Positions 19,140-26,989 of a stretch of DNA of 64,000 nucleotides are shown in pieces. Made by a program: the position numbers and the translations under genes. Below the pieces are notes generated by a model. The model had not been told where the DNA came from. It made no database searches and worked only from the letters and a program-made list of their open reading frames with translations. Source of the stretch: Opitutus sp. Lineage in GTDB: Bacteria > Verrucomicrobiota > Verrucomicrobiia > Opitutales > Opitutaceae. Numbering within the stretch: the stretch's first letter is position 1; every line of letters begins with the position of its first letter. Location: positions 992,001 to 1,056,000 of the forward strand of contig JACEUQ010000001.1 of the NCBI GenBank assembly GCA_024998815.1, given 5' to 3'.

Positions 19140-19649
19140 TTAAAGGGCGCTCTTCGGGTGTTCGAAGGCCTGCTTGAGTTGGTTGATTTCATCGCGGAAA
19201 CGGGCGGCATCCTCGTAAAGCTCCGACCTCACCGCTTTGTCCAGGCTGACCTCCAGCTCCGTGATGCGTTCGTGGATGGACTTACGTTCCAGCGCGTGCT
19301 CGGGAACTTTACCCGCGTGAGCCGTACCCTTGTGCATGTTATCGAGCATGGGATCAACCAACGAGGAAAACGTCGAATAGCACTGGGGGCAGCCAAAGCG
19401 TCCGAGCTTCTTGAAATCGTTCTGGGTAAACCCACATTGCTCACACTTCACCCCTGCGGTCGGTGCCTCGGGATTGAGCGAGGCCTTCAACAGCAGATCG
19501 GCCAGCGAGAAGCCGCTGGGATCGGTCACACCCTTGGCTTGGGCGCACGCCTCGCACAGGTCCACCTTATGCACCTTATTGTTCACGATTTGCGTGAGGT
19601 GCACGGTGGCGGGATTAGAGCAAAGATCACATTTAAGCGGGCTGGCCAT
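19140..19649 (-). CDS. mcsA: McsA-like zinc-finger activator of McsB
   Basis: 169 residues with four CxxC pairs at about 7-10, 32-35, 69-72 and 87-90, then a C-terminal UVR motif (KAVRSELYEDAARFRDEINQL). This is the McsA architecture. It binds zinc and stimulates McsB kinase activity. It is the first gene of the mcsA-mcsB-clpC operon, with a 4-bp gap to mcsB. Confidence 0.93.
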   Translation of the reverse strand: MASPLKCDLCSNPATVHLTQIVNNKVHKVDLCEACAQAKGVTDPSGFSLADLLLKASLNPEAPTAGVKCEQCGFTQNDFKKLGRFGCPQCYSTFSSLVDPMLDNMHKGTAHAGKVPEHALERKSIHERITELEVSLDKAVRSELYEDAARFRDEINQLKQAFEHPKSAL

Positions 19650-19739
19650 GAGAATAGTTTATCACTTCTAAGCAGAACTTCGACTCGATGTCGTAGAATT
19701 TAAGCCGAATGCGGATAATTTAGCTAAATAGTTAAAGTT

Positions 19740-19934
19740 TTAATCCTTGCACTCCACGTGCCAAGTCAGGTCGCCCGCCCTGCGCAAGGCCTCAACGGAC
19801 GAAAAAAACGTCCTGCTTGCCTCGGTTAAATCACCGCTGAAACCGATGGGCCCGAGCGCCCCACCGCCACTGCCTGGGCCGGCGTCAACCGGCCGCAGGC
19901 TGCGCGGGTTCGGGCTGGATTGGGCGCAAATCAA
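19740..19934 (-). CDS. possible 64-residue small protein overlapping the ilvE stop
   Basis: A minus-strand frame can start at TTG 19934, overlapping the ilvE stop (TTGA), and ends at 19740. The C-terminal half, GALGPIGFSGDLTEASRTFF with SSVEALRRAGDLTWHVECKD, has natural protein-like composition, unlike the neighbouring out-of-frame readings. No family is recognised. Coupled translation from ilvE is the only plausible expression route, so this stays tentative. Confidence 0.3.
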   Translation of the reverse strand: MICAQSSPNPRSLRPVDAGPGSGGGALGPIGFSGDLTEASRTFFSSVEALRRAGDLTWHVECKD

Positions 19935-20797
19935 AGGCGGGTGCCCTCGATCAGAACCCGGCGACGGAAGGCCTCCAGAACGCGCAGGGTGATAGGGCCC
20001 GGCTTGGCCGTGCCGATCTCGCGACCATCCAGCTTGACCACCGGAATGACCTCGGCGGCGGTGCCCGTCAGGAAGCACTCGTCGGCGTTCCATACATCGT
20101 AGCGCGTCATGTCGGCCTCGCGCAGCGGGATGCTCAACTCGGCGGCGATGTCCACGATGGCCGAGCGGGTGATGCCCTTAAGCGCTCCCTGCGAAGCAGC
20201 GGGAGTAATGATGCAGCCCTTGTGGACAATGAAGATATTGTCGCCAGTGCACTCGGCCACGTAGCCCTGATCGTTGAGCATGATCGCCTCCAAGGCGCCC
20301 GCCTGGCGGGCCTCGATCTTAGCAAGGATGTTGTTAAGGTAGTTGAGCGACTTAACGGCTGGCGGTAGAGCGGCGGAGTTGATGCGGCGCGTTGCCACCG
20401 TCACGATGGCCAAGCCGGTCGTGTAATGCTCGGCGGGATAAAGCGCGATCTTGCTGGCGATAATAAAGATCGAGGGCACCGGGCACAGCCAGGGCGACAG
20501 CCCGAGGTCACCCACACCGCGCGTCACCACCAAGCGGATGTAGCCGTCGGTCAGGCCGTTCTGGCGGCAGGTTTCGAGGGTAGCGTCGGAGATTTCCTTG
20601 CGCGACCACGGCATCTTGAGGAGCAGCGCCTTGGCGGAATACTCCAAGCGCTCGAGATGCTCCTCGAGGCGGAATACGTTGCCGCCATAAAGACGGATGC
20701 CCTCAAAAATACCGTCGCCATAGAGCAGGCCGTGATCGAACACGGAGACCTTGGCTTCAGACTCGTCCACGAATTTCCCATCGAGGTAAATTTTCAT
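19931..20797 (-). CDS. ilvE: branched-chain amino acid aminotransferase
   Basis: 288 residues from the ATG at 20797; the upstream ATG at 20881 gives a non-conserved extension. It is a fold-type IV PLP aminotransferase, with FDHGLLYGDGIFEGIRLYGG at the N-terminus and the Schiff-base lysine about K149 in AVKSLNYLNNILAKIEA. NGLTDGYIRLVVTRG and ECFLTGTAAEVIPV are also present. It catalyses the last step of Val, Leu and Ile synthesis, or the first step of their breakdown. It acts downstream of a pathway that CimA (53175) can start. It is divergent from the prepilin gene. Confidence 0.94.
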   Translation of the reverse strand: MKIYLDGKFVDESEAKVSVFDHGLLYGDGIFEGIRLYGGNVFRLEEHLERLEYSAKALLLKMPWSRKEISDATLETCRQNGLTDGYIRLVVTRGVGDLGLSPWLCPVPSIFIIASKIALYPAEHYTTGLAIVTVATRRINSAALPPAVKSLNYLNNILAKIEARQAGALEAIMLNDQGYVAECTGDNIFIVHKGCIITPAASQGALKGITRSAIVDIAAELSIPLREADMTRYDVWNADECFLTGTAAEVIPVVKLDGREIGTAKPGPITLRVLEAFRRRVLIEGTRL

Positions 20798-20924
20798 TGG
20801 CGCGTAGCGTAGAAAGCCTCGCCCGATTTTGTCCAGCCTCGGAGGGAATTTCTTCTTGAGTCCCCGCAACTCCGCGCGCAACTCTTTGTCATACCCAGTT
20901 CAACTACCCTTCTGATCATTCCCC

Positions 20925-21617
20925 ATGCTTAAAACCACCCGTCGTTCCACCGCAGCGTTTACCCTGATCGAGCTTTTGACCGTCGTCGCGATCATCGGTA
21001 TTCTTGCCGCTATTGTTATTCCCTCCGTCGGCAAAGCACGCGAAAAGGCCCAGCGCGTCGTCGACATGAGTAACATCAAACAGCTCGTCCAATCGGCGAT
21101 CATGTATGCCAACGACAACAAGGACAAATTCCCGACCGTCGCTGCATCTACCAGTGCCGCCCAATGGGGATACTTAGTCGCCTCCAGTGCTGATATCAAC
21201 GACCCGTACTTCTTTATCGCCAAAAACGACATCGTCGACATCGCGCCCCCCGCAACCATCTATAAGGTTGAAAACGGGTCTAAGAGCGTTGATACAGCAT
21301 TCACGGGCTTAAGCGATCTCAGCGTGGCGGTTGTCGCCGGCGGAAAACTCGGGGATAGCTCAACCACTCCATTGGTATTTACCCGTGGCTTGAACAAAAG
21401 CGGCACATGGGAACCCACCAAAGGTGTCTATAAGGATGACGGCGGCTACATCGGCTTTATCGGCGGCAACGTCTCTTGGTTCAAAACCACCGCCGGTTCA
21501 CTCTCGCAACCTAGCGGTTCAGCAACGGACAGTATCAAGGATACGATCACCTCAGCGAAAAAGATACTCTCCACCGCGAATGCGGGTGATGCTGTTGGCA
21601 ATGGCTCCGGCACCTAA
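20925..21617 (+). CDS. type II secretion/type IV pilin-like prepilin
   Basis: 230 residues with an N-terminal prepilin signal: a basic leader, then AFTLIELLTVVAIIGILAAI. The expected cleavage is before FTLIE, with alanine instead of the usual glycine at -1, and Glu5 is present. The globular part contains MSNIKQLVQSAIMYANDNKDKFP, typical of the major-pseudopilin-like proteins (DUF1559-related) abundant in Verrucomicrobiota and Planctomycetes. It is monocistronic and followed by a strong terminator. No secretion genes lie nearby, so its assembly partner is unknown. Confidence 0.87.
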   Translation: MLKTTRRSTAAFTLIELLTVVAIIGILAAIVIPSVGKAREKAQRVVDMSNIKQLVQSAIMYANDNKDKFPTVAASTSAAQWGYLVASSADINDPYFFIAKNDIVDIAPPATIYKVENGSKSVDTAFTGLSDLSVAVVAGGKLGDSSTTPLVFTRGLNKSGTWEPTKGVYKDDGGYIGFIGGNVSWFKTTAGSLSQPSGSATDSIKDTITSAKKILSTANAGDAVGNGSGT

Positions 21618-21640
21618 ACCCCACTACTTCACGTGATTCC

Positions 21641-21672
21641 GGCCCAGCAAATAATTGCTGGGCCTTTTTTTT
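21641..21672 (+). terminator. Rho-independent terminator of the prepilin gene
   Basis: A perfect stem GGCCCAGCAA / TTGCTGGGCC with loop ATAA is followed by T8. It lies 23 bp after the prepilin stop. Confidence 0.95.
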
Positions 21673-21748
21673 CGTAGTGACTCGACCAAGTGGTCCATGC
21701 ACACCAAACCTCACGCCATAATCACTCAATATCTCCCACTTTTAACGC

Positions 21749-23479
21749 ATGAGCACCGCTGCCGCCGCCAACCCCACCTACATCATCGGACACAAGAACC
21801 CCGATGCTGACTCCATTTGCGCGGCCATCGCCTACGCCTCCTACAAAGAGGCCAAGGGCGAGAGCGGATTCCTCCCCGCGCGCTGCGGTAATTCCAACGC
21901 CCGCATCGACACCATTCTCACCCGATTCCACCAACCCCTGCCGGTTTACATCAGCGATGTCACCCCACGCGTACGTGACCTGATGGTGCGCGACGTCATC
22001 TCAGTTTGCCAAACTGCCACTTGCGCCGAGGCCCTCGAAATCATCGACCAACACGATGTGCGTACCCTGCCCGTGGTCGCCGAGGACAACCGCGTCATCG
22101 GTTCGGTCTCCGTGTTCCAACTGGGAAGTTTTTTCGTCCCCCAACTCCGCGAGCCGCGCGAGATGCGCAAGGTGTTCACCTCACTGGCCAACATCTCCCG
22201 CGCCCTTAAGGCCGTGACCATCCACGTCGACCGCCCTGATTTTGCCGAGGAACTCTTCGTGCGCGTCGGTGCCATGGACGTAAAGTCCTTCGGCACCGTT
22301 TCCGCCGGCGAAGGCATTCCCTTCAACAAGACCATCATCATCGTGGGCGACCGCCGCGATATTCAGCAGCGTTCCATCGAACTGGGCGTACGCGTGCTCG
22401 TCGTCACCGGCAACCTGCCGGTCGATGCCGATGTTATTCTCGCGGCTAAGGCCGCCGGCGTTTCCCTGATGGTGAGCCCCTACGATTCGGCCACCACCGC
22501 CTGGATCATCCGCAGCGCCACCACGCTGGAGCGACTCGTCGACCGCAAGTTTGCCTCGCTCAGCGCCGACCTGCGCATCGGCGAGCTGCGCAAGAAATTA
22601 TCCACCTCGACGATCCCCTCCTACATGGTCGTCGACGACGAAGGTAAACTGCAGGGAATCCTCACCCGCACCGACGTGCTCAAACCGGTTAAAACCCGCC
22701 TCGTGCTCGTCGACCATAACGAGATGACGCAAGCGGTGAGCGGCGCCGACCAAGTGACCATCGTCGAAATCATCGACCACCACCGCCTCGGCTCGCTCAA
22801 CACCCAGCACCCGATCCTCTTCATCAACGAGCCGGTTGGCTCCACCTGCACCATCATCGCCGATTTGTTCCGCCGCGACGGACTCGTGCCCTCCCCCGAC
22901 ATCGCCGGCATCATGATGAGCGGCATCATCTCCGACACCCTCCACCTCAACAGCCCGACCACCACGGAAAAGGACGGCATCATTCTCACCTGGCTGTCCA
23001 AGATCGCAGGGGTCAACTCGCGCGAACTCGCCACTGAACTCTTCAACTCCGGCTCGGTGATCCTGGCCAACCCGCCCGAAAAAGTCATCCGCTCCGACTT
23101 CAAAATCTACGAGGAAGACGGCACGCGCTTCGCCGTTTCCCAGATCGAGGAACTCGGATTTGGCAACTTTTGGAAGCACTCCCGCGAGCTCGCCGATGCA
23201 CTGCAAGCCCTGCGCACGGAGGAGTCGCTCTTGTTCGCCTGCGTGCTCATCACCGACATCAACACCCAAAACTCTCTGCTACTGGTCAAGGGTGAGGCCG
23301 AGTTCATCAGCCGAATCAATTATACGGCGGTGCAAAAGGACGAGATTTTCGACACCCCGGGCATCGTCAGCCGGAAAAAACAACTCATCCCCTACATCGG
23401 CAGCATCCTCAAAGAAATGAATTCCGACGGGGTCATGCCAACGGGCTTTTCCAAGTCCGCCGTTGCCGTCGAATCCTGA
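21749..23479 (+). CDS. ppaC: CBS/DRTGG-regulated manganese-dependent inorganic pyrophosphatase
   Basis: 576 residues, longer than simple family II enzymes (about 310). A DHH domain begins GHKNPDADSICAAIAYA. An insert follows with CBS motifs (VRDLMVRDVISVCQTATCAEALEIIDQHDVRTLPVV), a DRTGG-like segment, and a second CBS with GKLQGILTRTDVLKP. The DHH part resumes at LVDHNEMTQAV and EIIDHHRLG, and a DHHA2 domain ends the protein (VSRKKQLIPYIG). It hydrolyses pyrophosphate in the cytosol. The insert is known in this subfamily to sense adenine nucleotides. The gene stands alone. Confidence 0.92.
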   Translation: MSTAAAANPTYIIGHKNPDADSICAAIAYASYKEAKGESGFLPARCGNSNARIDTILTRFHQPLPVYISDVTPRVRDLMVRDVISVCQTATCAEALEIIDQHDVRTLPVVAEDNRVIGSVSVFQLGSFFVPQLREPREMRKVFTSLANISRALKAVTIHVDRPDFAEELFVRVGAMDVKSFGTVSAGEGIPFNKTIIIVGDRRDIQQRSIELGVRVLVVTGNLPVDADVILAAKAAGVSLMVSPYDSATTAWIIRSATTLERLVDRKFASLSADLRIGELRKKLSTSTIPSYMVVDDEGKLQGILTRTDVLKPVKTRLVLVDHNEMTQAVSGADQVTIVEIIDHHRLGSLNTQHPILFINEPVGSTCTIIADLFRRDGLVPSPDIAGIMMSGIISDTLHLNSPTTTEKDGIILTWLSKIAGVNSRELATELFNSGSVILANPPEKVIRSDFKIYEEDGTRFAVSQIEELGFGNFWKHSRELADALQALRTEESLLFACVLITDINTQNSLLLVKGEAEFISRINYTAVQKDEIFDTPGIVSRKKQLIPYIGSILKEMNSDGVMPTGFSKSAVAVES

Positions 23480-23606
23480 GCCGCCGTACTGGTTAACCCG
23501 CCTCGTGGCCTTGCGCGTGCGCGCAGGGTGTTTTCCACCCAAAAGCCATCGCCCACCGTCATCCCGGCCCGGTTCCGTCAAACTCGGCTCAAACGGCGCA
23601 TGGCCC

Positions 23607-24065
23607 TTACTTCAGCGCGCCATCCGTGGCGAAGGACGCGTAGACCACGCCGATCAGGTTGTAACGCGTCACCCGCTCGCGGTCCTCGGACTCGTTGTTT
23701 AACCCCTGCACGCGCCAGCCGTCGTTGCCGGGCGCGAGTAACACGTGAACGACCCGTCGCCCGTGGCGGTTAACGTAACCGATCTGCATTCCGGGCTTAA
23801 GATTGGCGTAATCGATCGGGGCCAACACCAACACGGTGCGATCCCCGTAAATGGGCCGCATCGAATCCCCGCTGCCGATCACCGTCTCCCGGCCGGATTG
23901 GCGGGCCGAAACCTGCTCCGCGTCCTGCCAGGCCTGCAGCCGGCCCACATCCGACGAAGGCACCGGCTTGAGACTGGGCGTGTGCTCCGGCGTGCTCACG
24001 CAACCGGTCAGCAACAAGCCTGCCCCCATCAGCCACCCGTGGATGCGCAATTGATCTCCTTTCAT
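23607..24065 (-). CDS. S26/S24-like lipoprotein with Ser-His signature
   Basis: 152 residues. A lipoprotein signal ends in the lipobox LLLTGC (cysteine about residue 22). The body has VIGSGDSMRPIYGDRTVLVL, resembling the signal-peptidase/LexA serine box (SM), then GYVNRHGRRVVHVLLA. A histidine stands where bacterial signal peptidase I has its general-base lysine, as in SipW/ER-type enzymes. It may be an anchored peptidase or an inactive relative. It is divergently transcribed from the response regulator gene. Confidence 0.6.
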   Translation of the reverse strand: MKGDQLRIHGWLMGAGLLLTGCVSTPEHTPSLKPVPSSDVGRLQAWQDAEQVSARQSGRETVIGSGDSMRPIYGDRTVLVLAPIDYANLKPGMQIGYVNRHGRRVVHVLLAPGNDGWRVQGLNNESEDRERVTRYNLIGVVYASFATDGALK

Positions 24066-24212
24066 CGTGTTATGCTACTTGTTATCGGCCCACCCTCGAA
24101 ATTATTAACAAAAAAATTTGTCGTGTAATTCTAATCTACGACTTCAGATTTATTACTTCGGACCGATGTTAGTAAAACCCCCGCCCTGTTTTATTCATTC
24201 CGCCCCTTCTGT

Positions 24213-24866
24213 ATGAAACGACTCGTCATCATTGAAGATCAGACCGCCATCCGTGAGATGTCAGTGGAAATTCTTCGCCTCGACCCCAACTACAAACTGG
24301 TCGGCGAAAGCGGTGAAGGCCAAAACGCCCTTAACCTGTGCATGGAGGTAAAACCCGATCTTTTGGTGCTCGATGCCAAGCTGCCCGGCCTCAATGGCGT
24401 GGACCTGCTCCGGCGTTTGTCCAAACAGCTCAAAAACGTGCGCGTACTGGTTTTTTCTGGACACGAAAATCCGGTGCTGGTTCGCGAGATGCTCGAGGCG
24501 GGCGCCCACGGGTTTGTCGAAAAAACCGCCGGCCTCTTCGAGTTCAAAAAAGGCCTGGAAACCGTCGCCAATGGCGGCACCTATTTCGGCCCGGCGGTTG
24601 CCTCTCTGCTGCGCAACGTGGTGGCCAACCCCGCCTCCAGCGCCACCGCGGACTTCCTCACCGATCGCGAACGCGAAATCCTCCAACTGGTCGCCGAGAG
24701 CAACAGCACCAAGGAGATCGCCTGCAAACTCGATATCAGCGTGAAGACTGTGGACAACCACCGCACCAATCTCATGCGCAAGCTCAACCTCCACGATGTC
24801 GCCAGCCTCACCCGCTACGCCCTCGATGTCGGCCTCATTGAGCCCAATAAAGCCAAGGCTTCCTGA
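24213..24866 (+). CDS. NarL/FixJ-type response regulator
   Basis: 217 residues. The receiver domain (1-120) has acidic IEDQ, phospho-acceptor D54 in [10 protein letters not shown], the VFSGH switch and Lys in FVEKTAG. The LuxR-type helix-turn-helix is at 150-210 ([36 protein letters not shown]). It binds DNA when phosphorylated. No histidine kinase gene is adjacent. The GAF kinase at 46186 is a possible but unproven partner. Confidence 0.93.
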   Translation: MKRLVIIEDQTAIREMSVEILRLDPNYKLVGESGEGQNALNLCMEVKPDLLVLDAKLPGLNGVDLLRRLSKQLKNVRVLVFSGHENPVLVREMLEAGAHGFVEKTAGLFEFKKGLETVANGGTYFGPAVASLLRNVVANPASSATADFLTDREREILQLVAESNSTKEIACKLDISVKTVDNHRTNLMRKLNLHDVASLTRYALDVGLIEPNKAKAS

Positions 24867-25015
24867 TAGATCACGGTGTTGCACACCTAGGCGCTCGCTT
24901 GTGACTATCGTTTAACTTAAACGCCCTCCGAAGGTACACGACTAATACCAATTCGTGTTCAAGATGAGCTTAAAGAACCTGGTTCTTGGGGGCGCGGATA
25001 CCTTTGGGTAAAGAC

Positions 25016-25087
25016 CTTGAGCTCACGCTCAAGGCCACGAGGAGTGTGTTCGCGAAGCGTGTGGCCTTGAGAGTGAGCGAGCTAAGG
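25016..25087. repeat. palindromic dispersed element, copy B
   Basis: Arms CTTGAGCTCACGCTCAAGGC and GTGGCCTTGAGAGTGAGC share the core of copy A (15275-15375). It sits just upstream of the trmO gene. Confidence 0.7.
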
Positions 25088-25189
25088 GATGCCGTAGAAC
25101 GCTATGAGTATAACTGGCCACCAGGGCGAGTTGCCTCCCACCGTAAAAACGCATCGCTTCGCCCGCGGCGGGTTGTCCATGTTGAGCGC

Positions 25190-26032
25190 GTGTCAGACTC
25201 TCTTACGCTCAAGCCGATCGGCTTCATCCGCACCGGCAAACAGGTGAAATTCCACGCGCGCCACCAACCCACCGATGGTGACGCGGAGTGCAACGTCTTG
25301 GAATTACTGCCTGGGGTAAACTTCGAGCAAGCGCTGCAGGACGTTGCCGGCTTCGACCGGGTGTGGCTGTTGTGGTGGTTTCATCGCAACGAGACGTGGC
25401 GGCCCCTGGTGCTGCCCCCACGCGGCCCTTCACAGCGCCGGGGCGTTTTTTCCACCCGCTCACCGCACCGCCCCAACCCGCTCGGCATGACTCCCGTGCG
25501 TCTCCTCGGCGTCGAGGGGCGCAGGCTGCTGCTCGGCGCCTGCGACTTGGTCGAAGGCACGCCGGTCTTCGATGTAAAACCCTACGTGCCCGCCTACGAT
25601 TCGTTCCCTGCGGCAAAGGCCGGCTGGATCGACGAAGTGGATACCCTGGTCAACGCCCCAGCTCCATTCACGGTTACCTTCGCCCCCCTCGCCGAAGTCC
25701 AGGCGCAGTGGTTGCGCGCGGAGCACAGAGTCGATTTCACTCCGCGGCTCATCGAACTGCTTTCGCGTGATCCCTCGCCGCACCGCACGCGACGAATCCG
25801 CAAACGGCCGTCGGGCGGCTTTGAAATCGGCTGCGGTGCTTGGCGGGCCGCATTTGCGCTAGAAGCCGAGAGCGTGACCGTAACCGCACTGGAAACGGGG
25901 TATCCGCTGCGATTTTTAACCCGTGAAGGTTACGAAGCGGTGCCCGACCGCGAAGCCCAGTTGGCGTTTCTCTCCCGCTGGCCGGAGACGCAGGCGGAAA
26001 CTACGGGGGAAAGCCAAACTTCGGAATTTTAA
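25190..26032 (+). CDS. trmO: tRNA (N6-threonylcarbamoyladenosine37-N6)-methyltransferase, TrmO/TsaA family
   Basis: 280 residues from GTG 25190, chosen because the conserved domain starts seven residues later (LKPIGFIRTGKQVKFHARHQP). The frame upstream, open from 24986, passes through the palindromic element and is not conserved in character. Family motifs are FDRVWLLWWFH, GVFSTRSPHRPNPLGMTPVRLL, DLVEGTPVFDVKPYVPAYD, and a C-terminal YPLRFLTREGYEAVPDR block. It uses SAM to methylate t6A37 in tRNA-Thr-type anticodon loops. The stop codon overlaps a long inverted repeat that may terminate transcription. Confidence 0.85.
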   Translation: MSDSLTLKPIGFIRTGKQVKFHARHQPTDGDAECNVLELLPGVNFEQALQDVAGFDRVWLLWWFHRNETWRPLVLPPRGPSQRRGVFSTRSPHRPNPLGMTPVRLLGVEGRRLLLGACDLVEGTPVFDVKPYVPAYDSFPAAKAGWIDEVDTLVNAPAPFTVTFAPLAEVQAQWLRAEHRVDFTPRLIELLSRDPSPHRTRRIRKRPSGGFEIGCGAWRAAFALEAESVTVTALETGYPLRFLTREGYEAVPDREAQLAFLSRWPETQAETTGESQTSEF

Positions 26033-26117
26033 CCGCTAATGAACGCTAATTTACGCTAAGTTCAGAGATCGTTGCCTCGTTTTTTTAGCGTCCATTAGCG
26101 TTCATTAGCGGTTAAAA
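26027..26117. repeat. long inverted repeat between convergent trmO and cysH
   Basis: 24-bp perfect arms (TTTTAACCGCTAATGAACGC plus TAAT at 26027-26050, complement at 26094-26117), each built of repeated CGCTAATGAA words. It lies between convergent genes and may act as a bidirectional terminator. A degenerate arm recurs near 2407-2445. Confidence 0.8.
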
Positions 26118-26152
26118 CGGTTCGCTTGTATGGCGTTGAACGGGAAACCGCC

Positions 26153-26878
26153 TCAGATCTGGAAGTCGCCCCGGCCCGAGCTCTCGTGCAGCCCGCACTC
26201 GCGCTTGAGTCCGCCGAAGCGCGTCTGCTCCTCGGTCATACCGGCCTCGAGTTTCGAGGTGCTGTGCCAGTCGCCGACCGACACATAACCCTCTTCCCAC
26301 AGCGGGTGATAATTGAGCCCGTGCTCAGTCAGGTACTGGTGGATCGTACGGTTGTCCCAATCGATGATCGGGTGGACTTTGGTGACCTTGTTTTGATGCT
26401 GCACCACCGGCAATTGGCCACGGGTACTGGCTTGCGTGCGGCGCAACCCGGCGAGCCAAGCGGTAGCGCCCAGTTCGCGCACAGCGCGGTCCATCGGCTC
26501 GACCTTGTTGAGGTGGTTGTAGCGCTTCAGCCCGTCGAGACCGAGCTCCCACTGTTTGCCGTACAGCGCCTCCTGCTGCGCCGCAGTCTGTGCCGGCACG
26601 TAACTCTTGAGGTTGAGATTAAGCTTCTTGGTCAAATCAGCGGCGAACCGATACGTCTCGGGAAACAGGTAGCCGGTATCGATAAAAATCACCGGAATCT
26701 GCGGCACGATCCGAGTCACCAAATGCAACATCACCGCCGCCTGGATGCCAAAACTGGTGGTCAGCACCAAACCGTCTCCATAGGTGTCCACCGCCCAGCG
26801 CACCCGAGCCTCCGCCGTCGCACGTTCAAGATCAGGGGTGTCGGCGGCGGGCACAGCAGTGGGGACAACGGAATTCAT
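26153..26878 (-). CDS. cysH: phosphoadenylylsulfate (PAPS) reductase
   Basis: 241 residues, the length of PAPS-type CysH. The PP-loop appears as [16 protein letters not shown], with [17 protein letters not shown] and [18 protein letters not shown], and the catalytic cysteine in KRECGLHES near the C-terminus. The extra Cys-Cys pairs of iron-sulfur APS reductases are absent, which points to PAPS and thioredoxin as substrates. It makes sulfite in assimilatory sulfate reduction. Other cys genes are not nearby. Confidence 0.9.
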   Translation of the reverse strand: MNSVVPTAVPAADTPDLERATAEARVRWAVDTYGDGLVLTTSFGIQAAVMLHLVTRIVPQIPVIFIDTGYLFPETYRFAADLTKKLNLNLKSYVPAQTAAQQEALYGKQWELGLDGLKRYNHLNKVEPMDRAVRELGATAWLAGLRRTQASTRGQLPVVQHQNKVTKVHPIIDWDNRTIHQYLTEHGLNYHPLWEEGYVSVGDWHSTSKLEAGMTEEQTRFGGLKRECGLHESSGRGDFQI

Positions 26879-26919
26879 TAAGGGTCAAAACCTGATTACT
26901 TTATGTCCTAAGTAAAGTT

Positions 26920-26973
26920 AAAGGTGGATAAATAAAATAACCCGCTCTTTTGGAGTGGGTTAAATCCACCTTT
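26920..26973 (-). terminator. probable terminator of valS
   Basis: An inner stem AACCCGCTC / GAGTGGGTT (26939-26947 with 26953-26961, one G-T pair) is nested in an outer AAAGGTGGAT / ATCCACCTTT stem. The minus strand reads T-rich past the inner hairpin. It begins 16 bp after the valS stop. Confidence 0.65.
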
Positions 26974-26989
26974 CGACAGGGGATTTAGC

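Noticed and set aside
24986-25189. N-terminal extension of the trmO frame
   Set aside because: It translates the palindromic dispersed element; the conserved domain begins just after GTG 25190.
26879-26989. Riboswitch or leader upstream of cysH
   Set aside because: The hairpins there fit a valS terminator on the minus strand. No SAM or other riboswitch consensus was recognised.
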